Source: DAIDKA01 sp963708865 (GTDB taxonomy: Bacteria; Pseudomonadota; Gammaproteobacteria; Steroidobacterales; Steroidobacteraceae). From it: a stretch of DNA of 64,000 bases. Shown here piece by piece: positions 37,309 through 48,942 of the stretch. Where the stretch lies: the NCBI GenBank assembly GCA_963708865.1, contig CAVPUC010000002.1, positions 310,001 through 374,000 of the forward strand. The letters are read 5' to 3'. Under the pieces are notes generated by a model. It was not told where the DNA came from. It saw only the letters and a list, made by a program, of their open reading frames with translations, and did not search any database. How positions within the stretch are numbered: position 1 is the stretch's first letter; every line of letters starts with the position of its first letter. The position numbers and the translations under genes were made by a program.

Positions 37309-38336
37309 TGCAGGTCCTTGGGTGCGCCGTCAATCTGCGCGGGCGCCTCGAGCGGTGCCTCGCAGGTGGCACCGAGCTCGCGCAAACGCCGCGCCTGCGG
37401 CACGACCTGCCGCTGCAGCGAGCCCGCCGCCGTATTGAACGCCTCGACGGCGGCGCCCAGCCGCTGCCCGACCTTCGTCAGGTGGGCGAGGAACAAGGCG
37501 AGCCGCGAATGCAGTTCACCGCCCAGTTCCTGGAGCTGCTGCGCGTTGTGCGCCACCTGGTTCTGGCGCCAGCAAAACGCCACGCACTTGAGCACGGCCA
37601 TGAGGGTGGAGGGCGTGGCGAGTACCACGCTGTCGGCGAGCGCCAGTTCAATGAGCTGCGGCTGCACCGCGAGCGCCGCGGCCAGAAACTGATCCCCGGG
37701 AATGAACAGGATCACGAACTCCGGCGCGCGCGGGAACTGTGCCCAGTAGGCTTTGGCCGCAAGCTCCCGCACCCGCGCGGCAACCTGCTGCGCGTGACGC
37801 TGCAGATGTTGGCGCTGGCTCGCCTCATCCGGCGCCTCGAGTGCCGCCAGATACGCATCCAGCGGTGTCTTGGCATCGATCACCAGCTCCCGCGCATCCG
37901 GCAGGTGCACAATCAGGTCCGGGCGCGCGCCGCCGCCGCCGCCGCTCACCTGCACCTGCTCGGTGAAGTCACAATGCTCGACCAGACCGGCGAGTTCGAC
38001 GACGCGGCGTAGCGTGAGTTCGCCCCAGCGCCCGCGCACTTCCGGACGGCGCAGGGCGGTGACGAGATTGCGGGTTTCGCGCTCCAGGCCCGCCTGGCCG
38101 CGGGCCAGCAGCTCGATCTGAGCGCGCAGCGTGGCCTCGATGTCACGGCGCTCGACTTCGAGCTGCTGCGCCTGGGTTCGAGTCGCCTCGAGCGCCGCCC
38201 GCAAGGGCGTGACCAGCTGCGAGAGCTGCTCTTCGCGGCGCCGGCCGGCCAGCAGTTGCGCCGCGAGGAACCCCAGGGCCACCCCGACCAGCAATGCCAC
38301 GCCGATCAGGGTAAATTCGAACCAGACGGATTGCAT
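37305..38336 (-). CDS. rmuC: DNA recombination protein RmuC
   Basis: RmuC is a membrane-anchored protein with a nuclease-like fold that limits recombination at inverted repeats. The chosen start at 38336 gives MQSVWFEFTLIGVALLVGVA, an amino-terminal transmembrane helix, then a coiled coil (about 35-110) and the conserved core with RGRWGELTLRRVVELAGLVE, RPDLIVHLPDARELVIDAKT, PEFVILFIPGDQFLAAAL and TPSTLMAVLKCVAFCWRQNQ. Length is 343 residues. A start 28 codons upstream is possible but would overlap the divergent gene at 38356. Confidence 0.92.
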   Translation of the reverse strand: MQSVWFEFTLIGVALLVGVALGFLAAQLLAGRRREEQLSQLVTPLRAALEATRTQAQQLEVERRDIEATLRAQIELLARGQAGLERETRNLVTALRRPEVRGRWGELTLRRVVELAGLVEHCDFTEQVQVSGGGGGARPDLIVHLPDARELVIDAKTPLDAYLAALEAPDEASQRQHLQRHAQQVAARVRELAAKAYWAQFPRAPEFVILFIPGDQFLAAALAVQPQLIELALADSVVLATPSTLMAVLKCVAFCWRQNQVAHNAQQLQELGGELHSRLALFLAHLTKVGQRLGAAVEAFNTAAGSLQRQVVPQARRLRELGATCEAPLEAPAQIDGAPKDLQ

Positions 38337-38355
38337 CAATAATTTGGAAGATAGC

Positions 38356-38637
38356 ATGAAAGCAATTTGGAACAATGTGGTGCTCGCCGACAGCGCCGAC
38401 ACCGTGGTCGTGGAAGGCAATCACTACTTTCCGGCGAGCGCCCTCAAGCGCGAATACGTGCAGCCGAGCAGCACAACGTCGCTGTGCCCCTGGAAGGGTA
38501 CGGCCAGCTACTATTCGCTGAACGTGAATGGCGCCGTCAACCCGGATGCCGTGTGGTACTACCCGCAGCCGAAGCCGGCCGCCGCGGCGGTGCGTGACCG
38601 CGTCGCCTTCTGGAAGGGCGTCACGGTCACGCAATGA
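38356..38637 (+). CDS. DUF427 domain protein
   Basis: This 93-residue protein is a single DUF427 domain, a small beta-structured domain of unknown function. The sequence shows MKAIWNNVVLADSADTVVVE, NHYFPASALKREYVQPSSTT, LCPWKGTASYYSL and AVWYYPQPKPAAAAVRDRVA, a nearly full set of family features. It is divergent from rmuC (19 bases apart) and its stop overlaps the start of the flavin disulfide reductase gene in an ATGA junction, so the two are likely co-translated. Confidence 0.9.
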   Translation: MKAIWNNVVLADSADTVVVEGNHYFPASALKREYVQPSSTTSLCPWKGTASYYSLNVNGAVNPDAVWYYPQPKPAAAAVRDRVAFWKGVTVTQ

Positions 38638-40030
38638 GTGCGCCGGAGAGCTTCGACGCCGTCATCATCGGCGCCGGGCAGGCCGGGCCGCCGCTGGCCG
38701 CCCGGCTCAGTGCCGCCGGCCAGTCGGTGTGCCTGGTCGAGCGCAAGTTCATGGGCGGCACCTGCGTCAACACCGGCTGCATGCCGACCAAGACGCTGGT
38801 GGCGAGTGCCTATGCCGCACAGCTGGCGCGCCGCGCCGCGCAATACGGCGTCGAGTTCGGCGGGCGACGTGCGCGTCGATATGCACAAGGTCTGCGAGCG
38901 TGCCGCAACCGTCACGTTGAACGCACGCCATGGCATCGAAACGTGGCTGCGGCAGATGCCGCACTGCACGGTGGTGCACGGCCAGGCGCGATTTGAAAGC
39001 GCAACGCAGCTTACGGTGCAGGAGCGCCGTCTGCATGGCGCGCGGATTTTCATCAACGTCGGCTCACGCGCCATCGTGCCGGACATCCCCGGACTTGCCG
39101 TCGGTGCCATACCTCACGAATACCTCCATCGTGGCACTGGATCGGCTGCCCGCGCATCTCATCATCCTGGGCGGCAGTTACATCGGCCTTGAATTTGCGC
39201 AGATGTACCGCCGTTTCGGCAGCGCGGTAACCGTGATCGAGCGCTCGGCCCGGGTGGCCTCGCGTGAGGATCCGGATGTGTCGCTCGCCATCCGGGATAT
39301 TCTAGAAGCCGAAGGCGTGACCATTCACGTTGGCGCAGAAGTGGTGGCGGTGGCGCATCGGGCGGATGGGGCCATCAGCGTGCGCGTGCGCGGCGATGCG
39401 CTCGATGCTGAGCTGAGCGGGTCGGACCTGCTGCTGGCGAGCGGCCGGCGGCCCAATACCGACGATCTGGGTCTTGAGGCGGCGGGTGTTCGGCGCAGCG
39501 CCTCCGGGCACATCCTGGTGGATGACTATCTGAGCACCAATGTGCCGGGCATCTGGGCGCTGGGAGAGTGCAACGGCCGTGGCGCGTTCACGCATACCGC
39601 CTACAACGACTTCGAGATCGTCGCGGCCAATCTGCTCGATGGCGCAAACCGCAAAGTGAGCGCGCGCATTCCCGGCTACGCGCTGTACATCGATCCGCCG
39701 CTGGGTCGGGTGGGGCTGACCCAGACCGAGGCGCAGCAAAGCGGCCGGCCGCTGCTGGTGAACCGCCGGCCGATGACTCGCGTCGGACGCGCGGTGGAAA
39801 GAAATGAAACGCAAGGCTTCATGAAGATCGTCGCCGATGCCGAGACGCACCGCATTCTGGGCGCGGCGATTCTGGGACTGAATGGCGATGAGGCCATTCA
39901 CGGCATCCTCGATCTCATGAATGCCGACCAGCCGTACACGACACTGCAATGGGCGGTGCCGATTCACCCCACGGTATCGGAGTTGCTGCCCACGCTGGTC
40001 AACGGTCTTCAGCCGCTGCCCCGCGGCTGA
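38634..40030 (+). CDS. FAD-dependent pyridine nucleotide-disulfide oxidoreductase, mercuric-reductase-like (two frameshifts)
   Basis: This is a class I flavin disulfide reductase. It has the FAD motif VIIGAGQAGPPLAARLS, the redox cysteine pair in GGTCVNTGCMPTKTLVASAY, the NAD(P)-binding motif IILGGSYIGLEFAQMYRRFG and the dimerisation domain with GWAL-like IWALGECNGRGAFTHTAYND and PIHPTVSELLPTL. It lacks an amino-terminal metal-binding domain and the terminal cysteine pair of MerA, so the substrate is unknown. Frames shift near 38864 (extra G) and 39095 (extra T); corrected length is about 464 residues. The 3' end overlaps the convergent ubiG by 32 bases. Confidence 0.85.
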
Positions 40031-40719
40031 AGTGCGCGAGGTAGTTGACGCTGGCGTCACGGCTCAGGCTTGTCTGGGAAGTAAAGGGGTCAAAGGCGAG
40101 CCCACTCACATCCTGCAGGGTCAGTCCTGCCTGCCGCCCCCAGCGCGCCAGTTCCGAGGGACGCACCAGCCGCTCGTACTCGTGAGTGCCGCGCGGCACC
40201 AGCCTGAAGAGATATTCGGCGGCGAGGATGGCCTGCACGAACGCCTTCGGCGTTCGGTTCAGGGTCGAGAGGAACACCGCGCCGCCCGGTCGCACGAGCG
40301 TTGCCATCGCGGCCACGATCGCGGCCGGATCGGGCACGTGCTCGACCATCTCCATGCAGGTGACGACATCGAATCTGCCGGGGAGCGTGGCCGCCAGCGC
40401 TTCGGCTCGAAAGTTGCCGGTAGTCGATGGCGACGCCGCGCTCGGCCGCATGCAGTCGGGCCGTCTCAAGCATGGCGGGGGCGAGGTCAATGCCCGTGAC
40501 CTCGGCGCCCAGATCCTGCAGCGCCTCGCACAGCAAACCGCCGCCGCAGCCGATGTCCAGTACGCGGGCGCCTTTGATCTGACAACGCCCGGCCACATAG
40601 GCGCTGCGCACCGGATTGATCAGATGCAGGGGCCGGAACTCCCCGAGCGGGTCCCAGAACCGATGCGCGATGGCGTCAAATTTGCCGATTTCGGCCGGGT
40701 CCTCGTTCATGGTGCGCAT
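39999..40719 (-). CDS. ubiG: Ubiquinone biosynthesis O-methyltransferase UbiG (frameshift near 40405)
   Basis: UbiG performs both O-methylation steps of ubiquinone synthesis using SAM. The product shows EIGKFDAIAHRFWDPLGEFR, the SAM-binding VLDIGCGGGLLCEALQDLGA, VVTCMEMVEHVPDP and VFLSTLNRTPKAFVQAILAA, then LVPRGTHEYERLVRPSELAR and SVNYLAHF. One extra base near 40405 breaks the frame between GVAIDYRQLS and EALAATLPG. Corrected length is about 239 residues. The start at 40719 (MRTMNEDPAE) or the next ATG at 40710 are both possible. It is divergent from gyrA with 47 bases between. Confidence 0.9.
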
Positions 40720-40766
40720 TATGCTAAAATTCCCGCTTTGTGCCGGCCTGAAAGCCTTCGGACTCA

Positions 40767-43349
<2,583 letters not shown>

Positions 43350-43385
43350 GCTTAAGCGCCTGCCGAAAAGTTCTAACCGGGGCGG

Positions 43386-43414
43386 GGGGTGCTTGGTACC
43401 ATGCCGAGCACCCC
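43386..43414 (+). terminator. Stem-loop between gyrA and serC
   Basis: GGGGTGCT (43386-43393) pairs perfectly with AGCACCCC (43407-43414) around a 13-base loop, followed by TCTTGTCT. It may partly end the gyrA transcript. serC begins 24 bases later. Confidence 0.45.
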
Positions 43415-43438
43415 TCTTGTCTCATCCGGAAGGCTTTT

Positions 43439-44520
43439 GTGCGCGTATTCAATTTTGCCGCGGGGCCGGCGACCCTCCCCCTTGAAGTGCTCGAGCAGGC
43501 ACAGTGCGAACTGACGGACTGGCAGGGCAGCGGCATGTCGGTGATGGAAGTCTCTCACCGCAGCAAGGCATTCCAGGGTGTGGCGGCGGACCTCGAGGCA
43601 TCAGCTGCGCAGTCTGCTGGCGGTGCCGCCCGGCTATAAGGTGATCTTCCTGCAAGGCGGTGCCACGGCGCAGTTCGCCGCCATTCCGCTGAATCTGGCG
43701 ACCGCCGAGTCGACCGTCGACTACGTCAATACCGGTGCCTGGTCGAAGAAGGCGATCGGCGAGGCCAAGCGCTACTGCAAGGTCAATGTGGCGGCCGATG
43801 AAAGCGCATCCGGCTACAACACGGTACCGGCGGCGGGGAGCTCTGAAGCTCACCCCGGGCGCGGCCTACGTGCACTACACGCCCAATGAGACCATTGGCG
43901 GCGTGGAGTTCGGCTACGTCCCCGACGTGGCGGCACGCCGCTGGTGGCGGATTTCTCCTCCACGTTCCTCTCGCGGCCCATCGACGTGAGCCGCTTTGGC
44001 CTGATCTACGCCGGTGCACAGAAGAACGTCGGGCCGGCCGGCTTGTGCATCGTCGTGGTGCGTGAAGAGCTGCTGGGCAAGGCGCGTCCCGGCACGCCAC
44101 AGGTCATGGATTACAAGGCCATGGCCGATGACGGTTCCATGCTCAATACCCCGCCGACCTTCGCCTGGTATATCGCGGGTCTGGTGCTCAAGTGGATCCA
44201 GGGCAAGGGCGGCCTTGCGGCCATGGAGCAGCGCGAATCGCGCCAAGGCGCAGGCGCTGTACTCGGCCATCGACGATTCGGGTTTCTACCGCAATCCGGT
44301 GGCCAAGGACTGCCGCTCCTGGATGAATGTGCCGTTCACGCTGGCGCGCAGCGAGCTGGACAAGGCCTTCCTGTCCGAAGCGCAGGCGGCCGGCCTCACC
44401 AACCTCGAAGGTCACCGTTCCGTCGGCGGCATGCGCGCGAGCATCTACAACGCCATGCCGCTCGAAGGCGTGCAGGCCCTGATCGGTTTCATGAAGGAGT
44501 TCCAGCGTCGCAATGGCTAG
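43439..44520 (+). CDS. serC: Phosphoserine aminotransferase (four frameshifts)
   Basis: SerC is the PLP enzyme that makes 3-phosphoserine in serine synthesis and also acts in pyridoxal phosphate synthesis. The GTG start (VRVFNFAAGPATLPLEVLEQ) follows GGAAGG. Family motifs run through all frames: GSGMSVMEVSHRSKAFQ, YKVIFLQGGATAQFAAIPLN, TPNETIGGVEF, ADFSSTFLSRPIDVSRFGLI with the PLP lysine in YAGAQKNVGPAG, and GHRSVGGMRASIYNAMPLEG. Frames shift near 43598, 43840 and 44235 (one extra base each) and near 43929 (one missing). Corrected length is about 359 residues. It overlaps serA by 8 bases. Confidence 0.9.
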
Positions 44521-45691
44521 TCCCTACCGCATCCTCACGCTCAACAACATCTCGCCGCGCGGACTCGACCGCCTGCCGCGCGAACGCTTCGAAGTGGCCG
44601 CGGAGGTGACCGAGCCCGATGCCATCCTGGTGCGCTCCGCCGACATGCACAAGACCGCCGTGCCGGCCTCGGTGCTGGCCATCGGTCGCGCCGGTGCGGG
44701 CACCAACAACATTCCGGTCGCCGAACTGAGCAAGCGCGGCATTCCGGTATTCAATGCGCCGGGCGCCAACGCCAATGCGGTCAAGGAGCTGGTGCTGGCG
44801 GGCCTGTTCCTGGCGGCGCGCAACATCTGCCAGGCCTGGTCGTTTGCCCGCTCCTTGAGCGGCGATGACCATGCCATCGATGAGGCCGTGGAGAAGGGCA
44901 AGAAAAAGTTCGTCGGCTTCGAGCTGCCGGGGAGGACCCTGGGCGTCATCGGCCTCGGGGCCGATCGGCGTCGAGGTCGCCAATTCGGCGCAGGGCCTGG
45001 GCATGACGGTGCTGGGCTATGACCCCCAGATCACCGTGCACCGCGCCTGGCAGCTGTCCGCGAGCGTCGAGCAGGCGCTGTCGCTGGATGATCTGTTCGC
45101 CCGCTCGGATGCGATTTCGGTGCACGTGCCCCTGAACAACGATACCCGCGGCCTGGTCGAGCGCGGCGCGCCTGAAACTGATGCGCAAGGGCGGGGTGAT
45201 CCTGAATTTTGCGCGCGCGCCCATCGTCGATGACGCGGCGGTGGTGGCCTCCCTGGACGCCGGTCACCTCGGTGCCTACGTCTGCGACTTCCCGAACAAT
45301 GCGCTCAAGGACCACCCCAGGGTGGTCGCCCTGCCGCACCTGGGCGCCTCCACCGGCGAGGCGGAGGAAAACTGCGCCGTCATGGTGGCGGATACCGTGC
45401 GCGAGTATCTGGAGAACGGCAACATCAGCAACAGCGTCAACTTTCCCGAAGCGGTCATGCCGCGCGGCGCGGGGCTGACGCGCCTCGCCGTCGCCAACCG
45501 CAATGTGCCGAACATGGTGGGCCAGATTTCGACCTGTCTGGCCGCCGCCGGGCTTAATATTGCGGATCTTTTGAACAAGTCGCGCGGCGAATACGCCTAC
45601 ACTCTGATTGATATCGATTCGGCCGTTCCGGCATGCGGTGCTCGGGCAGATCCGTGGCATCGAGGGCGTACTGGCGGCACGAGTGCTTTAA
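44513..45691 (+). CDS. serA: D-3-phosphoglycerate dehydrogenase (three frameshifts)
   Basis: SerA oxidises 3-phosphoglycerate in the first step of serine synthesis. The product shows IGRAGAGTNNIPVAELSKRG, GANANAVKELVLAGLFLAAR, the NAD motif GVIGLGPIGVEVANSAQGLG (rebuilt across a shift), ILNFARAPIVDDAAV, the catalytic-site LPHLGASTGEAEENCAVM and a carboxyl ACT domain (LAVANRNVPNMVGQISTCLA). Frames shift near 44958, 45171 and 45631, each by one extra base; the last correction gives the natural end VLGQIRGIEGVLAARVL with TAA at 45689-45691. Corrected length is about 391 residues. The ATG overlaps the serC stop. A serA copy between serC and pheA is less usual than hisC or tyrA there. Confidence 0.9.
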
Positions 45692-45696
45692 AAGTT

Positions 45697-46801
45697 ATGG
45701 ACACAGCCTGAGCCCAAGGATCTGGGCGCCGTCCGCGCCTCGATCGATGCCATCGATGAGCAGCTGCACACGCTGCTCAACGAGCGCGCGCGGCTCGCCC
45801 AGCAGGTGGGCCTCTCCAAGACCGCCACCGGCTCCACGGTGGACTTCTACCGGCCCGAGCGCGAAGCGCAGGTGCTGCGCATGGTCAAGGAGCGCAACCA
45901 CGGACCGCTGCGCACCGAGGATCTGCTGCGGCTGTTCCGGGAAATCATGTCGGCGTGTCTGGCGCAGCAGGAGCCGCTGAAAATTGCGTTCCTGGGGCCG
46001 GAGGGTACGTTCACCCAGACGGCCGTGCTCACTCACTTCGGGCACTCGGTGCGGGCGCTGCCGCTGCCTTCGGTGGATGAGGTGTTTCACGAAGTGGAAG
46101 CCGGGTCGGTGGATTTCGGCGTGGTCGCCATCGAGAACTCCACCGAAGGCATGGTGATCAACACGCTCGACCGGTTCCTGAACTCCTCGGCGCGCATCTG
46201 TGGCGAGATCGAACTGCGCATCCATCACTTCCTGATGGGGCGCATGCAGTCGCTGGAAGGCATCAAGCGCATCTGTTCGCACCAGCAGGCGCTCGCGCAG
46301 TGCCGGCTGTGGCTGGATGAAAATCTGCCCGGTGTCGAGCGGGTCGCGGTGACCAGCAATGCCGAGGGCGCGCGCCGCGCGCGCGATGAGCACGGCACGG
46401 CGGCCATCGCCGGAGCCACGGCCGCTGAGGTGTATGGCCTGTCGGTGCTCGCGCCGGAGATCGAGGATCGCCCGGACAATACGACCCGGTTCTTCGTGCT
46501 GGGCCGCAAGCTGTTCGCGCCCAGCGGACAGGACCGCACCACCCTCATCGCCTCGATCGGGGACACCAAGACCTCCGGTGCGCTCTTGAAATTGCTGGAG
46601 CCGTTCGCCGCGCATCACATCAGCATGACCCGCATCGAGTCGCGGCCGTCGCAGAAGCGCAAGTGGGACTACGTGTTCTTCATCGATATCGAAGGGCACG
46701 TCGAGGATGCGCCGGTCGCGGCGGCGCTTGCGGATCTGCAGCAGCGCGCCTCGCTCTTGCGCGTGCTGGGTTCGTATCCGCGCGCCGTCACCGCCGGCTG
46801 A
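45697..46801 (+). CDS. pheA: Bifunctional chorismate mutase/prephenate dehydratase (frameshift near 45707)
   Basis: PheA converts chorismate to prephenate and then to phenylpyruvate for phenylalanine. The chorismate mutase domain (about 1-90) has LGAVRASIDAIDEQLHTLLN and ARLAQQVGLSKTATGSTVDF. The dehydratase domain (about 95-275) has IAFLGPEGTFTQTAVLTHFG, VAIENSTEGMVINTLDRF and NTTRFFVLGRKLF. The ACT domain has SGALLKLLEPFAAHHISMTR and IESRPSQKRKWDYVFF. The chorismate mutase frame has no start codon of its own. The ATG at 45697 (MDTA) connects to it if one extra C is removed near 45707. Corrected length is about 367 residues. Confidence 0.9.
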
Positions 46802-46810
46802 CAGCGTGCC

Positions 46811-48142
46811 GTGACGGGGATCAAGGAATACCAGGTCGCGCCCGGCGTGGTCGGTCAGCGGCGAGGTCACGGTCCCGGGCGACAAATCCATTTCGCATCG
46901 CTCCTTGATGCTGGGCGGCATCGCCACCGGCGAGACGCGCATCCGCGGATTTCTCGCAAGCGAGGACTGCCTGGCCACCTTGAGCGCACTGTCGCGCGCT
47001 CGGCGTGCGGATCGAGCGCCCGGAAGCCACGCGCGTCATCGTTCAAGGGGTGGGCGGCGCGGGCCTGCACGCCGCCGCCACGGCGCTCGACATGGGCAAT
47101 GCCGGGCACCGCCATGCGCCTGTCCATGGGCCTCTTGGCGGGACAGCCCTTTGCCACGACGCTGGTCGGGGATGCCTCACTGATGCGCCGGCCCATGGAG
47201 CGGGTCGCGGCGCCGTTGCGGCAGATGGGCGCGCACATCACCACGCACGATGGCCGGCCCGCCGGTGCTGCTGCACGGTGGGCGCTTGTTGGACGGGCAT
47301 CGACTACACCATGCCGATGGCCAGCGCCCAGGTGAAGTCCGCAGTGCTGCTTGGCGGGTCTTCGGCCAAGGGGCGCACCCGGGTGACCGAGCCTGCCCCG
47401 ACGCGCGATCACACCGAGCGGATGCTCGCCGCCTTCGGCGTCAGCGTCGAGCGCGCGGGCGCAACCGTGAGCCTCAACGGCGGCCAGCCGCTCACCGGCA
47501 CGGCCATCGATGTGCCGGCAGATTTTTCCTCGGCCGCGTTTTTTCTGGTGGCAGGGGTGTTGGCGGCGCGCGATGGGCTGCGCTTGCGCAATGTGGGCGT
47601 CAACCCGACGCGTACCGGCCTCTTGCAGATGCTGCAGCTGATGGGCGCGCGGATCGCCGTGCACCCGCACGGCGCCGGCCTCGATACGGCCGGCGAGCCG
47701 ATCGCCGATCTGGAGGTGCATGCCAGTGAGCTGCGCGGCATCGAGGTCCCGGAAGGACTGGTGCCGCTGGCCATCGATGAGTTCCCGGTATTCTTCATCG
47801 CCGCGGCCTGCGCAAGCGGCGAGACGGTGGTGCGCGGCGCGGGGGAACTGCGGGTCAAGGAAAGCGATCGGCTGGCCGTGATGGCGGAGGGCCTGAAGAC
47901 TTTGGGCGTCGACCATGCGCTGCTGCCCGACGGCATCCGCATCCGCGGCGGCCAGGGCTTTGGCGGCGGGCACCGTCAACAGTCACGGGGATCACCGTAT
48001 CGCCATGGCCTTCGCGGTGGCGAGCCTGAAGGCCCGTGACCCCATCCGCATTCTGGATGTGGCGAATGTCGCGACCTCCTTTCCCGGATTCGTCGAACTG
48101 GCGCAAAGTGTCGGCATCCGCATCCGCGCTCCCGGGTCTTAG
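46811..48142 (+). CDS. aroA: 3-phosphoshikimate 1-carboxyvinyltransferase (EPSP synthase; six frameshifts)
   Basis: AroA makes EPSP, the sixth step of the shikimate pathway. Its motifs are spread over several frames but in correct order: SGEVTVPGDKSISHRSLMLG, SEDCLATLSAL, GVRIERPEATRVIVQGVGG, LDMGNAGTAMRLSMGLLAGQ (rebuilt), RRPMERVAAPLRQMGAHITT, SAQVKSAVLLGG, DEFPVFFIAAACASGETVV, ELRVKESDRLAVMAEGLKTL and NSHGDHRIAMAFAVASL. Shifts lie near 46853, 46996, 47105, 47259, 47296 and 47969, all explained by one extra base, in four or five cases a G or C in a run of three. Corrected length is about 441 residues. The GTG start is 9 bases after the pheA stop. Confidence 0.88.
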
Positions 48143-48145
48143 CCG

Positions 48146-48820
48146 ATGACGACGGTCGTGACCATCGATGGTCCCACCAGCTCCGGCAAGGGCACCATCA
48201 GCCGCATGGTGGCGGCCCGCCTGGGCTGGCACCTGTTGGACAGTGGCGCGCTGTATCGGCTGGTGGCGCTGTCCGGGCAGGAGCTTGGCCTTGAACCAGA
48301 CAATATCCCGGGACATGCCGCGGTCGCGCTCGGGCTGGATGTCACTTTCGGGGCAGTAGAGGATGAGGAGCGGGTGTGGCTGGCCGGACGGGATGTGACC
48401 GCCCGGATCCGCACTGCCGAGGCCGGTATGGGCGCCTCGCGGGTGGCCGCCTGGCCCACCGTCCGCAATGCCCTCCTGGAGCGGCAACGGCGCTTCATCC
48501 GCGAGCCCGGGCTGGTTGCCGACGGCCGGGACATGGGCACGGTGGTGTTCCCCGATGCCCCCCTCAAAGTGTTCCTGACGGCAAGCCCCGATGAGCGTGC
48601 CCGAAGACGCTATAAGCAGTTGAAAGACAAGGGGTCGGATGTTAGCCTTGCCGCCCTTTCGCGCGAGATAGCCGAACGGGACCTCAAGGATTCGACGCGC
48701 GCCGTCGCACCCTTGAGGCCCGCCCCCGACGCCCACGTGATCGATTCCACGGGCCTGGTCATCCAGGAGGTGGTCGACCAGGTGCTGGCGCTGGGACGCA
48801 GCCGCTCGCTGTGGCCTTGA
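48146..48820 (+). CDS. cmk: Cytidylate kinase
   Basis: Cmk phosphorylates CMP and dCMP to the diphosphates. The 224 residues show the P-loop VVTIDGPTSSGKGTISRMVA, LLDSGALYRLVAL, the nucleotide-contact GLVADGRDMGTVVFPDAPLK and KVFLTASPDERARRRYKQLK. The frame is intact. The ATG at 48146 follows the aroA stop by 3 bases. The order aroA-cmk-rpsA-ihfB is common in gammaproteobacteria. Confidence 0.95.
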   Translation: MTTVVTIDGPTSSGKGTISRMVAARLGWHLLDSGALYRLVALSGQELGLEPDNIPGHAAVALGLDVTFGAVEDEERVWLAGRDVTARIRTAEAGMGASRVAAWPTVRNALLERQRRFIREPGLVADGRDMGTVVFPDAPLKVFLTASPDERARRRYKQLKDKGSDVSLAALSREIAERDLKDSTRAVAPLRPAPDAHVIDSTGLVIQEVVDQVLALGRSRSLWP

Positions 48821-48854
48821 ATCGCGCGATACGGGAACAGTTTGCACAAGACCG

Positions 48855-48904
48855 TGGAAAGTCCCGTGCAATGTATTAACCAGATTCCATCACGGGCCAT
48901 TCCA
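48855..48904 (+). promoter_or_regulatory. Long-range inverted repeat in the rpsA leader
   Basis: TGGAA (48855-48859) and CCCGTG (48863-48868) can pair with TTCCA (48900-48904) and CACGGG (48891-48896), forming an interrupted stem just upstream of the rpsA start region. In E. coli S1 represses its own translation through a structured leader; a similar role is inferred. Confidence 0.35.
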
Positions 48905-48912
48905 ATTGCCTG

Positions 48913-48942
48913 TGCAAGTAGAAGGTATGCAAGCAGAAGGTA
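48913..48942 (+). repeat. 15-bp tandem duplication at the rpsA start region
   Basis: Two adjacent copies of TGCAAGtAGAAGGTA (48913-48927) and TGCAAGcAGAAGGTA (48928-48942) differ at one base. Each carries the AGAAGG Shine-Dalgarno-like run and contributes the A of an in-frame ATG (48927 and 48942), so the gene has two nearly identical start signals in tandem. Confidence 0.85.

Noticed and set aside
38356..40030. A mercury resistance locus around the flavin disulfide reductase
   Set aside because: No MerR, MerT or MerP gene adjoins, and the protein lacks the metal-binding amino domain and terminal cysteine pair of MerA.
43439..48142. serC, serA, pheA and aroA as true pseudogenes
   Set aside because: All motifs are present in order, no internal nonsense codons remain after single-base correction, insertions dominate, and the normally essential smc and ligA show the same kind of breaks elsewhere in the window.
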